Made by a program: the position numbers and the translations under genes
Shown here: positions 28,306-41,275 of the stretch, one piece after another
Layout of the letters: every line of letters begins with the position of its first letter
How positions within the stretch are numbered: the first letter of the stretch is position 1
Notes under the pieces: model-generated
Databases searched by the model: none
Seen by the model: only the letters and a program-made list of their open reading frames with translations
What the model was told of the DNA's origin: nothing
Assembly (NCBI GenBank): GCA_009792885.1
Contig: WMCF01000203.1
Coordinates: forward strand, 154,001-218,000
Reading direction: 5' to 3'
DNA length: 64,000 nt
Source of the DNA: Eremophila alpestris peregrina
Taxonomy: Eukaryota; Chordata; Aves; Passeriformes; Alaudidae

Positions 28306-30614
28306 AACTTTTAGCTACAGGCATAATTAAGGCACCAAAAATTCTGACTGTTGCTCTTAAATGGGCACAGGCAAGTGCAGTTCTATTCTGGTATCTAAGG
28401 ACAGTGACAGGAAGTTTTCCCACCACACCTGAGCCAGCTCTAGTGTTGAACTGGCAGGGTGGGTGGCATATGCCAGGAGGGTGGCAATTACCATTATGGA
28501 ATTTCTACAGGTTCCTGCACAGCACACAGCCCACACTTCTCACACCAAGCACAGCATGCTGGTGGTTTTATCCCCATTGACTGCTGAGCTAACTGCTCGT
28601 GGAAGCCACACATTTCACCCAGCTCCCAGTTGCTGAGAGTGCTGTGGGCCTCACCTCTCACTAATCACAGCAAGAAAATTCAGTGTTAATGCTGCTGACT
28701 GCGTGTCCAAGGGAGACAAGAGCATTAATGCAGCTCTGGCACACACACAAAAGGTAAGGATGGTTCTGGCTTTGAGTCAGAGTATTCAGGCTTGGTAGTC
28801 CTGTCACAGATTCAGGAGGAAGCACATGCCAGCCACTGCAGCTAAAGACTTTCCTGATGCACTTCCAAGGGCAGCTGTGATCTGCTGCACAGCCATACCA
28901 AAGGTTACCATAATTACCAATCAGCAACCCCAATCCGCTGACACATAACCCTAAATGGAGCCACAGACCTTGCCTCTGATGGCCTGGGACTGATTCAGCT
29001 CCCTAGACTGCCCTGTATTAGTGATAAGAAACAAGATAGTAAATTGTTTTCTGGTTCCCCAACAGATCATTCCAGTGCTGTTCAGATAAGAGTGCTCACA
29101 AAGCAAAGAGATTATTTGTGCCCTGCTTCTGAGGTACCAGACATTGAAGAGGGAAGGTGTGATTAGGTCTTGTGTTAAGTTTGTACTCATTAACCAACCA
29201 AAGAGTGGGTTTGCTTGCCAGGGTTTTGTTTCCTTTGGGTTTTTAAACAAAAACAAAAAGCGCAGATGCAGGTGCAGTCTCTGTAGTGCTGGCTTGGTGG
29301 ACAGGAACATGGCTCACCATATTGCTGGTGGCAGGAATTTGGGTTACCCTGGCACAAGAAAGCCTGCAAGCATGATCCAACTTAGAGACCCACAGCCTAG
29401 CCAAGCCAGGTCAAGTACATGCAGGATCATGACTTCTAAGAATACACATGGCTGGCATTTTAAAACACTAATGCGGGCAATATCCTGTAGAACTACCTGA
29501 AAGTACTGATGGCCCTACAGCCAACCAACCAGTCCAAAAAGCCCAAGCCTGAAAGCTGAGGCCATGAGCAGTGAAGTGCCTTTGCATGAATGACCAGTAA
29601 CACACCTTTGCATGACCAGTGACACACAGAGAGCTACTTCCACTGCTACAAGGGCTGTTTGCCTTAAGGTTAATTCCATACTTCAAAATGGTGAAAGCTC
29701 TGCTCTTATCATGGGTACTTGCTTCAGAACAGAATCATCGTCTATTTTAGCGTTAATAATTAGAACTATTTGGACATGGTGTATTAGAGAAACCCCTCTG
29801 TTCCAGTGTAACACAGGCACTCAAGGTGTTCACAACCAGGAGGCTGCAGTGAAGCTCAGCTCTCTCACAAGCAGCGCTTTCAGAGAGGCCGAACACACCA
29901 AGAGCGGCAAACGCGGAGCGGGAGCAGAGGGGAGCCCCGAGGCAGCCTCTGGGACCACCCCGGCACCCAGCAGTGCTGTGCCGCGCACAGTGTCTCTGAT
30001 AACGAAATATTTACTAAGACTCGTGAGACCTGTAAAGCGTGAAACTCCTCAGCGCCGGAATTCCCCCGGCACGGTCGCTGTAACGGAGGGTTCATGGCAG
30101 GGCGGCCGCTGCCGCTCTACCCCCGTGGCGGCTCCACAAGCGCCGGCCCACCGGGCTTGGGAGCGACAGCGGCCCCGGAGAGCGGGGCAGCGGCCGGGAC
30201 CGGGCCGGGAGAGCGGCGCGAACGCAATCAGCCCCGCCGAGGGCGAGCGGCCGCTGCCCGGAGAGCGGGCAGGCACCGGCACCGCCCGGCACCAACAGGC
30301 CGAGCGCGGCGGCCCCGAGCGGCCTGGCCGAGCCTCGCCCGAGTCGGGCGGAGCTCCCGTGCCGTGAGGAGCCGGGCCCTGGGCCCGGCCGGCAGGGGCG
30401 AGTGGCGGCGGCGAGCCGCGGGGGCGGCACGGGACCCGGCCGTGCCTCGCCGTGGCACTGCCACTGCCGCCCACCCGGCGCTCCCCGACAGCCGCCGACG
30501 AACAGGGCCCAGCAGCGGCGCGACCCGCCGCCCTACCCCTGCCCGCCCTGCGCTTCGCTTCGCTTCCCGACCCGGCCCCGGGCCTGTCCCCGGTCCCCCC
30601 TGCCCCCGCCGGCG

Positions 30615-30630
30615 GCAGCAGGGGGCGCCA
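30615..30630 (+). promoter_or_regulatory. CTCF-like binding motif in the divergent promoter
   Basis: GCAGCAGGGGGCGCCA closely matches the established vertebrate CTCF core (CAGCAGGGGGCGC). It lies about 30 bases inside the start of PPIP5K1 intron 1, between the two divergent genes. Occupancy is not known. Confidence 0.55.
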
Positions 30631-30660
30631 CGCCAGGCGCCGCCATTTCGCTCCGCTCAC

Positions 30661-30850
30661 CTGCGGCCTCCGAGCGCACTCCGCGCTGCACGCGCTGCCG
30701 CCGGCCAATCACCGCCTGCTGACGGCCGCGCGCGGCCAATCGGCGCGGAGGAGGCGGGCCGGGCGGGACGGCGGCGGGCGCGGCGTGGCGGCCCCTGGCG
30801 GCGGCGGCGGGACCTGCAGCGCGGGCGGGCGCGCCGCGCGCACGTGGGCG
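30661..30850 (-). other. PPIP5K1: Probable noncoding first exon of PPIP5K1 (5' end not determined)
   Basis: On the minus strand a strong donor (CCGCAG|GTGAGC) sits at 30661/30660 inside the CpG island. The acceptor of the first coding exon is at 25893, giving an intron of about 4.8 kb. No other donor in the island is as convincing. The transcription start is not visible; the right boundary given is a guess based on the GC-rich promoter with CCAAT boxes and an E-box between 30700 and 30850. Confidence 0.45.
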
Positions 30851-31513
30851 CGGGCCGCGCGCCGGGTCCGCGCCGTAACAGCGAGCGCGCGGCCGCGCCG
30901 GGCGGGACACGCGGCCGCAGCGGCCGTACCGGGCCGGGCGTGCGCTTCGACCGGGCGGCCGCTTCCCGTGTGCCAAAGCAGCCCTGCGGTGCGCCAGCAG
31001 CTCCCGTCCTTCGGGGGTCTGCGGTGGAGAACGCGGCGCGCTCCCGGGCCCGCCGGTGCGGCCTCGCCGGTGCGGCGGGCGCGGAGCGCTGCGGGAGAGC
31101 TGGTGACCGCCGAGAATAGACCCCCCGACCCCGCGACCCATCGCGGGCCGCATCCCGTCGAGGAGCCGCGGTCGCCGCTCCCGGCTTCAGGTGGACGAAC
31201 TTTGAGCCGGCCGCGCCCGCCCGCCTTAGGGCGCGGCGAGGGGCTCCGCGGTGCGGGTCCCGGTGCGGAGCCCGCCCGTCTCGGCGCGGCCGCCCCTCCG
31301 GCGCTGTCCGGCGAGCGGTGCTGAAAGCGGCGGCGGCCTCGGTGGGGCGGGGCGGGGCGGGGCAGCCAAGCAGGTGGCGGTGCCGCCAGGCCCCCCCGTG
31401 CCCCGCCGGCTCCCCGCCCCCCGCGCGCCCCGCCGCCGTTCCCGTTCCCATTCCCGTTCCCATTCCCCTCACGTCCGCTGCCCGCCCCGGCGCGCTTGCT
31501 CCGCCGCTCCGCT

Positions 31514-34500
31514 ATGGCCAGCACCTTCGCCCGCGCTCTCTCCGCTCGCCGCTCCGCCGGCCTCCTGGCCATGGTGGGCGCCGGCTCTCTCACCGCCGGC
31601 TTCCTGCTCGCCCGGGACTCGGTCAGCGCGGGCGAGCGTCAGCGTCGGCGATACCCACCCAGGTAATGTGCGGGGGCGGCGGGGGCGCACGGGCGGGGAG
31701 CGGCGGGCGGGGGACGATCCCTGCGGCACCGGCACCGGGGGAGGGCGCGGCGGCCGCCCCCCGGCTCGAGCCTGGGCGGCGGGTCCCGGAGCATCTCGTG
31801 GGGGTGTCCCGATGGACGCCGCTCGTCCATGACGGGAAGCACCGGGAGGCCCCGAACCGAGCCCGCGCCGGCCTCGGGACCCCGGGCCACGCTGGGGACG
31901 GAGCGGCCGCAGGCGCTCAGCCGTGTTGGACGGGTCCGCCCCGCCTCGGGCTGTCGGTCACCGGCTCCGCGGGCCCCGCCGTCCCCGTGCACAAGGACAC
32001 CGGCACAGCCGCGGCCCGGGTGAGGTCCCGTGAGGACCAGAGAGCGCGGGTCCCGGCTCTCCGGGGTTCGTCGGGGTTGCCGCGGGCCCGTTCACGGGAC
32101 CCGCGCTGGCCGGGGCTGTAAGGGCTGCGGGGGCCGCCCGGGCACATTCCCGTGTCCCGGGGTTGGCTCTGGGAGCTGCGGCCCGGGCAGGGTGCCCCGG
32201 AGCTGCCAGCTGCCCTGGGTGGTCCCAGAGTACCAGGACAAGCCGCTGCAGCCGGGGACACGGGAGAGCGGGAGGGGACAAATGCTTGACAGTAGGATTG
32301 CGGCGGTCCCGGGGGACTTCCCGGGATGACGGGGAGGGCACAGATGGGGGTTGTTTGGGAGGCAGCAGTGCTGGGATTGCCAGTGCCGGTGGGCACGTAC
32401 CCCAGGCTCGGCCCAACAGAAGCCAGGGAGACTTTGCCAATGTCCTGGTAGGAACAGGATGGAGCAAAGGGTCCATTTTGTCCTGCTGGCAGAACACCCA
32501 GGATCTCTGACTGTGGGAGCTGGTGTCAGAGCAGTCCCTGGCCCGACCTCCTCTGGCTGTACCAGCCTTCCCACGCGCCTGCCTTTGGGACAGGGACTCT
32601 TCTATTGAAAAGAAAAGCTCTGCTGGCAGGTCCTGGCTCTTCCCTCTCTGGGCCAGTTTTTAGAGAGAACTGGAGAGGCCTGTGGGTGCTGAGCAAGCAG
32701 CCCCATGGGTAGATTTTGGATGACAGTGAGATGTGCATTCAGGACTTCTGGGAAGTGGGCACAGAGTTGAGCTGGGCCAAGTGGGCACATACATGGCCAC
32801 AGGCTGGCTTAGGGGTGCTTTTGAGGTAATGCTGGCTCTGCAAGAGCCCTGGCCCTATTTGCACCCCGGGCCCCTGATCCCTTAAGCCAGATAAGTGTTG
32901 CAGCTGCAGCACAATGCTAAGGTTCAAGCTCTAGGCCAGAAGCTCTCACGCCACTCCCCTCAGAACGGCTCTTTGCTGCCCCAGGGAGCCCAGCCGGGCC
33001 AGGAGGGCCAAGTGCCTCACATTCCTCACATGGCTCCGCTCACCATTGCTTGCGATGGCAGGTGGGGTGGAGGAGGCAGAGGCTGGTCCTGCCCAGTGTT
33101 TGTGCTGCTAGCCCTGAGGAACACTGAGGGGCACGGCACCAGACAGGACTGGACCCAAGAGCTACCTGTGTCTCACAAGAGCAATCAGAGTAGGGACGGG
33201 GCCAGGGCCAGGAGGGGAGAGGGACATGGTGGCCACCAGGCAGTCCTTGTGCTGGCAACAGCTGCTTGGCTTAACATGTCCTAGGGGCGGGCCAGGAAAA
33301 GGAGGACTGAGTTTTCCTGCCCATCCCAGTGGCAGCAGAGACTGTGCACAGGGAAGGAGCAGGGTGGGAAGGAGGCAGCACGTTGCTGCTCGGAACACAG
33401 GCAGCTGCTGCCATCCCTGCACCAAATGCCGACAGTCAGGGCGGTGTGTTGCCGTGCTGCATTGCAGGCTGAGGACCTGGGCATGTGGAGGGCTCACAAG
33501 GAGCTGACACTGGGGCTCTGGCAAGCTGCGTTAGGCTAAATAAAGTCAGGGACAGAAACTGAGTGAGTTAATAGAATTACAAAGGCCGGATGTTATTGAT
33601 TATTTACCTCCCAAGAGGGAGGTGTTTTCCAGCTTTCTGAACAACTGCAGAGACACAGACATCAGGTCAGGAGGGGATGAAGTCAAGGTGGGGCTGTGGC
33701 TGAAAAGCTCTAAAATGAGCCTCCTGGGGGTTCTGTTCAGTTGGGAATAGTTTTGGGACAGTGCTGACACTTGAAAAGAACCTGGAAAGAGCCCTAGAGG
33801 TGAGCTGCAATCCCTCACTCTGCAGCCAACTCGCCCGAGGATTTTGCCCCTCTAGTCTTTAAGTTAAAAAACGAGAGAGATTGGCAGCAGCCCTGAGGGA
33901 TCTGAGCGACTCTCCACAGTCTCCTGTCAGAGGCACTGTAGTATGGATGGCCATGCTGGGAGAGCACAGGCATGGAGACACGGGCACCCTGTGCCTTCTG
34001 CCAGGTGAGTCCTGTGACAGGCATGGCACCACATTTAGGCTCCCTGCCAAAGCGTCTCCAGACAAAGCCCAAGCCCCCTCCTCCCTGCCTAAGCAAGCCT
34101 CACACTTGGCTGCCTGCCAGCTCCCAGGGTCTGCTGCTCACCCCACACACCCCCATGCCTCTCCAGAGGCTGTGTGTGGCTGAGACTGCCCGGGTACCTC
34201 AAGCCAGTGACGGCAGGAAGGGCACTGGAGGCTGCCACATTAGAGGTGGAGGGCTGTGGGGAGGTGCAGGTGGCTGTCACTTCTAGAGAAGATGCCCAGT
34301 CAGTAGATGACGGGGTAATAATCCCTGCTGTCTGCTGAGCATGTCTGCTCTGGGGTCAGACACCTGCTTGCTCAAGGGCAGGGAGGGCAGCTGCACCCCA
34401 AGGTCACGGGCAGGACAGAGGCTGAGGTGAGCATAGGACAGCGTGGGCAGCAGTGCTGACTTGCACTCCTGGCAGACATCCATGGATCCAGCCTCTGCAG

Positions 34501-37500
34501 CAGGGCAGGAGCCCACAACACCACAGAACCAGGGAATCATGGAATCCTTGAGGTTGGAAAAGACTTTTAAGATATCACTCGGAGCTATGGCACAAAACCA
34601 AAATTTTGTTTGTGGGAACAAAATAGATGGTGCTGAAATGGCTGTAATTTTAAAACCAGCCTTGGGGACCAAAACCAAGGGGTCAAAGCAGCCCAGGTGC
34701 AACATCATCTTGACACTATGACAGAGGACCCCTGGGCACCCTGAGCACATGGCAGGAGTGTGGTGCCACTGCCAGAGTCCTCCAGTGCCAGCCTGGACAC
34801 AGCCTCCCCATGGTTCTGTGGCACCACAGTGAGCACAGTGCCAGGTCCTCAGGACCTTCCCCCCAGCGTTACCCAGCTGGTCCTGGCAACATCCATCCGA
34901 GCTCAGGTGCTCTAGAAAGGCTGAAGAGAGGTTACCACGGTTTGCTGGCTGTGGTCTGGAGCTGTTCAGGGGAGGGTGCACTCCAACCAGGTGCTCAGTC
35001 AGCACTGCAGGAGGCACAGCACCTGCAGGCAGAGCCTCGAGTCTCAGGGTTTGGATGCTGAACCCTCAGGGAAAGTGCAGACAGCTGTGGCAGACAGCAT
35101 GCTTCAACCCATCGCAGTCTCCTGCCTGCTGGGAGTAAGCTGGCTTTCCTTAGGAACCTCTACTGCTCCTGGGCATCCTCTGTCACACAGAAAGCACAGC
35201 AAGTGGTCCTGGCATGCCCAGCAGCATGACCATGCTTGAGCAGTGGAGGAACCTGTCCAAGTGTGCCATTCTGATCAGCAAATGCTTTTTACAAATGTGT
35301 CACCCTAGGGAGACAGTGGCCAGCAGATGACAGGGGCAGAAGCAGCGAGGGAGGCCAGGGCAGGCTGTGTTCCATGCGTGCCATGCCAGCCTCATAGCTG
35401 GATCATCTCATCTGGGCACAGGTCTGTGTGTGGGTTGGGAGCAGCCCTCAGCCCCCTCAGCCCTGGGTCGAGTTCTTGTCTGGAGCAGATGCCTCCTTCT
35501 GCTGGTGCAGGCAGGAGCTGCTAGCACTTCCCCACACGGTGCAATGGGAGCCCTACCTCCCTTTGTTTCTGCACAGCACAGGAAGCCATGAGCAGTAGCC
35601 AAGCTGTGGGCGAGGGACCACATTCCTTGGCCTGCAGACACAGGGGAGGAGGCAGTGGCAGCCACAGGGCTCTGCATTGCAGCACAGGATTGGTGCTGGC
35701 AGCCAGAACCAATGTCCAGCGTGAGCACTCAGCCCAAGAGCAGGAGCTGAGCACAGGGGGTGCCAGGACTTGCTGCTAGTGCTGCTGTCTGACTGTTGCT
35801 CCCAACAATCAGACCTGTGCTAGCCCAGGCACGTTTTCTCCCACATGGATCCCCCCAAGCTATGTCACCCCCAAAGCAGGCCTCTCTCAGAAGGGTGTCC
35901 CAGGGATGCAGGACCTCTCCAGCCACCAGTGTAGTCTCCTGGGCTGACAAAGGCCAGTCCTGTCCCACTAAGGTGAGTGGAGGCACCCTCAAGAAAGATT
36001 TGGCCAAGGCAAGCGCTGGCAGGGTCCTGCCCTGCCAATTCCCTGTGAGTGCAGAACAAGTACAGAGCCTGTCTAAAGTGGGAATGAGGTCAAGAGACAG
36101 CCTCCCACTAAGCTGATTAGAGGAAAGCATCCCCCTAATACAATAAACTGCACTGGGACTGTGCTGTTACCACTGGCTGCAGATCAGGGTCAGCCAATCT
36201 CCTGCCCTACAGCATTCGTGGGGCAGAGGTGCAGGGGTCCAGGGGTCAAGCAAGCCACGACCCTGCAGACTGCCTGCCCTGCCTCCCCTACCCACTACAT
36301 CAGCAGACAGGGAGCAGCCCCCTTCCCTTTGAGCTGGCATCAGGGCAGTCCCTGGGAGGACAAGGGGACTGGGACCCCCACTTTGCAGCCCAGCTGCCCT
36401 GGCAGCTCAATGTGGGGCTGGGCTCACGCGGCCCCACTGCTCACCTAGCAGGTTCTCCCACCCTGGGGCGCTGCCGTGTGTTTGATAAGGAGCCGCTCCC
36501 TAAGGACTGGTCCAGATATGCCTGTGGACTCTGGTCTTGGTTCAGTGCCAGCCCTGGGCTTGGGCTCTCCCTGCCCTCACCCTGCAAGGCCTGTAACTGC
36601 CTCCCTGCTCCCAAATGCTGTGGTTAAGCAGAGTATTTGACCCCTCCCCGAGGTCCCCAGCCCATACCTGCTGAGACTCTGTGGGGCACAGGCACAAGTG
36701 CTCCAAGGAACTCATGGGTGTCTCCTCCCACAGTGCTGAGTACCCCGACCTGCGGAAGCACAACAACTGCATGGCCAGCAACCTGACACCAGCCATCTAC
36801 GCCAGGCTCTGTGACAAGGCAACCCCAAATGGCTGGACCTTGGACCAGTGCATTCAGACTGGCGTTGACAACCCTGGCCATCCCTTCATCAAGACTGTGG
36901 GCATCGTAGCTGGTGATGAAGAAACCTATGAGGTGAGTGGCAGCCAGAGCTTTGCCTGCAGCAGCCAGAGGAATCCCAGTACCAATGGTACAACCAGCAG
37001 CCTGGGGCATTCCTGCCCACCTCCTCTTGCCCAGCCTGAGCAGCTGGAGAGGCTTCTAGAAAGGCTCCACATGCTCTTGCAGGACACAGGGCTCCTTTGG
37101 AGCAGCTATTCCTGGAGCTCTGCAGCCTCCTGCTCCACCTGCCCTGTGGATTGCTGTTGCACTGCAGGACACACTGCCCCCAGCACTGGCAGTGTGGCCC
37201 TGCCAGGCTTGTGGCAGGGGCTTCATGAAGCCCTGGGTCTGCCATACATTGTCCTGTTTGCTTCCAGGTGTTTGCTGACCTGTTTGACCCGGTGATTCAG
37301 GAGCGGCACAACGGATACGACCCCCGCACCATGAAGCACACCACAGACCTGGACTGCACAAAGGTGCAGAAGCTGCAGGGATGCTGCACACGGGTGTCCC
37401 TCCTTGGGCCTTGGGGGTAGGGCCCTGCCAGCACCAGGGCCACCCCATGAACACCTTGTGGCTGCTGTCTGTTCCAGATAAAGTTTGGCCAGTTTGACGA

Positions 37501-40344
37501 GCGCTATGTGCTGTCCTCCCGGGTGCGGACCGGGCGCAGCATCCGTGGCCTGAGCCTGCCGCCAGCCTGCACCCGTGCCGAGAGGCGGGAGGTGGAGAAG
37601 GTGGCAGTGGATGCACTGAGCGGCCTCACCGGGGACCTGGCGGGCCGCTACTACCGCCTCAGTGAGATGACTGAGCAGGAGCAGCAGCAGCTCATTGACG
37701 TGAGTCAGTGCAGCTCCCGACCCCGCCCTGGGTGCATGCAGAGCAGGACCCCTTCCTGCCGCTGCCTCTCTGGGAGGTTGCGTCCTCCTTTTGCAGCTCT
37801 GCTGTCTTCTTCAACCAGGACCCCTGCCCAAGAGCACAGTGCTGCTCAGCCCTCATGAGCCAGCAGCTCTCTGAGCTCAGCCCCAGCAGCTCATGGCCAC
37901 CTCTGACTCTTGCCCCCATTTCCCTGCCCGTGCCCAGAGCAAGGTGGGCTTGTGGCACTCAGCTGGTGCCCCTCCAGCCCCTGGCACTGGGTGGGCTGTG
38001 CACCAGCAACCTTTTGCCTCCCGGGCCAGGAAGGCAGGGGCTCCTGCCCACGGGTGCCCTGCCTGGGAGAGCCGTGGTGAATCTCCTGCATGGCAGGTGG
38101 GACCAGTGAGACATGGAGTACTGGAACCAGTGAGGGTGCCCTGGCTCCAGCCATGCAGCCTGGGTGAGCCCATGAATTCTGCCTCCCTCCAGGACCACTT
38201 CCTCTTTGACAAGCCGGTGTCCCCGCTCCTGACAGCAGCAGGAATGGCTCGGGACTGGCCTGACGCCCGAGGGATCTGGTGAGGTTCTGCCCTGGCACTG
38301 GGCAGCAGGGCAGAGATGGGGGGGATGGTACTGCTCCATCCATCTCAGCCCTGCCACCCATGTTTCACATGTTTGCCACGCCACAGACCCTAGCACATGG
38401 CACCAGTGCCCCTGGGCTCTGCTCACCATGGGTTCTGTGGCCTCACCTGGGAGCTCCTTGTGCACCACTGTCAGCAGTGTGCTGTTCCCTACAAACCACA
38501 GCACGGTAGTGGAAAGAGGGACAGTGGAGCCAGCACCAGCTGTCAATCCTGCCTGCTCTCACCATCCTGCAGCACCTTGCACTCTAAGGCTGCCAAAAAC
38601 CTGCAACTGCCTTCTGCTTCCTGGGCAATCCCCAGCACTCCTCCTGGCTTCTGCACACTCTGTGTTACACCAAACCAACCCTGCCACAGTCGCATCTTAC
38701 TGCTGCCTCCCAGCATCTTCACACAGCCGTGCACCATCCCACACTCCTGCAGAGCAACAGCCAGCACACGTGTCTGCCCATGCCACCCTCGCTGATGCTG
38801 TGCCTTTATATGGAAAACATCTCCAGAGCACACACGGTTCCCAGCTCCAGCTGCACCCAACCCAGCCCCCCAGTGCACACTCCGTGCCTCACAAGCCCCC
38901 TCCCACTGCCTGCACAGTGCAGGAGCCATGCTCCTGTCCCCAATTGGGTCACCACCTGCCTGTGCCCAAGGGACTGCAGACAGCTCCCACCACCAGCAGT
39001 GATGCATGTGGATGGGCACTGGCCCATCTCCCAGAACATCTCCTGGCTGCCCACCCTGGTGCAGTCAGCACACTGGAACCAAGGGCAGCACTGGCACCAC
39101 GGTGGCAGGGGCAGAAGGGGCACAATTGAGTGGGCACAGGGTCTCTGCAAGCTGCCAGCACAGCCAAACACTGCCCTATCCCTAGGCACAACCACCAGAA
39201 GACCTTCTTGATCTGGATCAATGAGGAGGACCACACACGTGTCATCTCCATGGAGAAGGGGGGCAACATGAAGCGCGTTTTTGAGCGGTTCTGCCGGGGC
39301 CTAAAGGAGGTGAGTGTCCAACAGCTTCTGCTGTGCCAGCCCCCTAAACAGGCAAAGGGGCAGGCAGCTAGCCCTCTGCTCGGTGCTCCTTGGCCAGGGC
39401 TGAACAACTGCTTGTGCTTCTAACTCAGGTGGAGCGGCTAATCCAGGAGCGAGGCTGGGAGTTCATGTGGAATGAGAGGCTGGGATACATCCTGACCTGC
39501 CCCTCTAACCTGGGTACGGGGCTGCGAGCAGGTGTCCACATCAAGCTGCCACTGCTCAGCAAGGTATTACCATGGCCAGTTCTGTGGTGAGCCAGGCTAG
39601 GACTGTGGGGAGATCAGCCACAAAGGTGCAGGATAACATGGGACCCAGCTCTGGACCACACTCAGGTTCCTCTAGGAGGCAGAGGGTCCAGCCCCTGCCT
39701 GCATTCCTGGCCAGAGAGCCCCGGGTCCCAGGTGTCAGCCTGGGTCTGCTCAGGGCAGGACTCGGTGGGGCTGGTGACCCACTGACAAGACCCTGTGAGC
39801 AACAGGGGGCTGCCCCAGGGGGTATTTGGCTACAGAGCCCTGACTCCCTTGTTGCTGGTCCTGCTGAGCACTGGCACTTTCTCTGGGCACCAGGACAGCC
39901 GCTTCCCTAAGATCCTAGAGAACCTCCGGCTACAGAAGCGTGGGACAGGTGGTGTGGACACTGCGGCCAAAGGTGGCGTCTTTGACATCTCCAACCTGGA
40001 CCGTCTGGGGAAGTCAGAGGTGGGTGCCAGACAGAGCTGGGGAAGGAAGGTTCTGGAACATGTCTGCATGACGGGCCCACAGTGCCCATGCAGCCCCAGG
40101 GCCCTGTGCTGGGGGCATCATGTGGGCGCTGGGAGTGGCAGTGCCTACCCTGCACGCAGCAGGACTGGCCGAGTGCTGTGGCTCCCAGGACAGTCCCTCC
40201 ATCACCACATCTGTGCTTGTGGTGCAGGTGGAACTGGTGCAGCTGGTGATAGATGGTGTGAACTACCTGATTGACTGCGAGCGGCGGCTGGAGAAGGGGC
40301 AGGACATCCGCATCCCCTCGCCGCTGCAGCAGATCCGGCACTGA
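31514..40344 (+). CDS. CKMT1A: Ubiquitous mitochondrial creatine kinase
   Basis: Transfers phosphate from ATP to creatine in the mitochondrial intermembrane space, feeding the phosphocreatine shuttle. Coding exons: 31514-31662, 36734-36932, 37268-37363, 37478-37699, 38193-38278, 39186-39309, 39429-39563, 39894-40019, 40228-40344. They join in phase to 417 residues, the usual family length. The first exon encodes an Arg/Ser/Ala-rich transit peptide (MASTFARALSARRSAG). Mature sequence follows from about SAEYPDLRKHNNCMA. Signature features are GYDPRTMKHTTDLD, the arginine-rich nucleotide-binding SSRVRTGRSIRGLSLPP, NEEDHTRVISMEKGGNMKRV, and the active-site cysteine in TCPSNLGTGLRAGVHIKLP. The C-terminal tail (IPSPLQQIRH) differs from the mammalian one. 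A 5.1 kb first intron separates the targeting exon from the enzyme body. Confidence 0.97.
31663..36733 (+). other. CKMT1A first intron
   Basis: GC-rich at its 5' end as part of the promoter island, then ordinary intronic sequence. A CR1 tail lies at about 34531-34585. I found no convincing exon on either strand; the several open frames here lack codon pattern or family resemblance. Confidence 0.5.
34531..34585 (-). mobile_element. CR1 LINE 3' tail fragment
   Basis: GGAATCATGGAATCCTTGAG followed by GTTGGAAAAGACTTTTAAGA is the reverse complement of a CR1 3' end. Only about 55 bases are recognisable. Confidence 0.65.
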
Positions 40345-40448
40345 GTGCGATCCCAGCGCTGTGGGCCCGGGTCCCCCTGTAGCTTGTGTGATCTCTGTGC
40401 CCAGCATGTCGCTGCATCCCGTACCCCACAATGCGTCAGGTCACACCC

Positions 40449-40454
40449 CATAAA
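40449..40454 (+). terminator. Candidate CKMT1A polyadenylation signal
   Basis: CATAAA, a variant signal, about 105 bases after the CKMT1A stop. No canonical AATAAA is present nearby, so this is the best candidate. Confidence 0.45.
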
Positions 40455-40802
40455 CGTGCGCTGCTGTAGCCATGGCTCAGGCTCCTTCTTACCCCAGTAC
40501 TCACCACCCCACTGACCTCCCAGTGCCCTGTCCCCCTGCAGGGACACCACTCAGATTTCCCCCATATCACAAGGCTTCACAGTCACCACTCATGGGCTCT
40601 GCACCCTCTACCCCATCCCAACCACCTCCCAGCTGGTACCAGGAGCAGTGCAGCAAAGCCAGGAAGCACTGCATGGCCTGAGGTCCCACACTGAACAGCC
40701 TGCTCTGGAAGGTCTCCTCTGGCAAATGAAGATACCCCTGTGGGAAATGTGTCTTGAGCACCCAGGCAGTGGGAGAGCAGGAGCCAGTGGGCCCCATGCT
40801 CC

Positions 40803-40905
40803 TCAGGACCCTGGATGGGCTGCAGCCAGCCTATCCAGTGCCTGCACCAGGATCTCGAAGGCAGGAGCACCCTCATTGTTCTGGACCAGGTCCCAGAGCA
40901 CAGGC
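40803..40905 (-). CDS. Coding-looking terminal exon of an unidentified minus-strand gene
   Basis: After a clean acceptor (TTTCCTGCAG) the minus strand reads PVLWDLVQNNEGAPAFEI and on through LVQALDRLAAAHPGS, then TGA at 40805-40803. The residue pattern is helical and protein-like, unlike the surrounding shadow frames, with balanced hydrophobic and charged positions. I do not recognise the family. It lies 460 bases 3' of the next CKMT1A stop on the opposite strand, converging with it. A matching upstream exon might be the signal-peptide exon at 41339-41276, but that exon ends in phase 1 while this one starts in phase 0, so an intervening exon or a different partner is needed. Confidence 0.4.
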
Positions 40906-41275
40906 TGCAGGAAAGAGCAACATTGCATTGCCTGTGCAATCCACACCTTCAGTCAGCACTCCTTGCTCAATGTCCTACAGTGGGTCTGTAGCAGACTTGC
41001 TACAAGGACAGGGACACAGAGACAAAGGGGAGCCTTCACCCTGAGCCATAGGGTGACCCCCAGCCTGGGGCTGGCCGCTCCCAGCCATGGTGGCTGAGCA
41101 GAGCACATGCACCAGTCAGTGCCGGGAGCCCGTGTCAGTCCTGGGAGTCGTTCCCCGGGCCCGCGCAGCAGAGGGGAAGGGCTCTAGAGTAGACAAGAGA
41201 TGAGGGAGCAGAACCGGCCCTGGAGCACGCATCTGTCCGCGGTGACTGCCCTCCCGGAGGCCCGTTCTCACTCAC

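Larger units (their letters stand above)
25894..30660 (-). other. PPIP5K1 first intron
   Basis: A 4.8 kb stretch between the proposed noncoding exon 1 and the first coding exon. It contains a CR1 fragment (26481-26670), an A-run near 27928-27941, and a short TA-rich duplication near 28240-28305. No coding exon, tRNA or known small RNA is recognisable. From about 29900 rightward the GC content rises into the shared promoter island. Confidence 0.5.
29900..31700. promoter_or_regulatory. CpG-island divergent promoter between PPIP5K1 and CKMT1A
   Basis: A dense CpG block separates the minus-strand PPIP5K1 exon 1 from the CKMT1A start codon at 31514. Visible elements are two CCAAT boxes (near 30704-30708 and 30736-30740, each in GGCCAATC), a CACGTG E-box at 30841-30846, a CTCF-like motif at 30615-30630, and tandem CCCGTTCCCATT copies near 31437-31467. 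No TATA box is seen. Divergent promoter use is inferred from gene orientation; start sites are unknown. Confidence 0.7.

Noticed and set aside
30094..31593. Long open frames on both strands across the PPIP5K1/CKMT1A CpG island (up to about 340 codons)
   Set aside because: Composition is almost only Arg, Ala, Pro and Gly, frames are open on both strands, and the region is promoter. The one supported coding segment is CKMT1A exon 1 from 31514.
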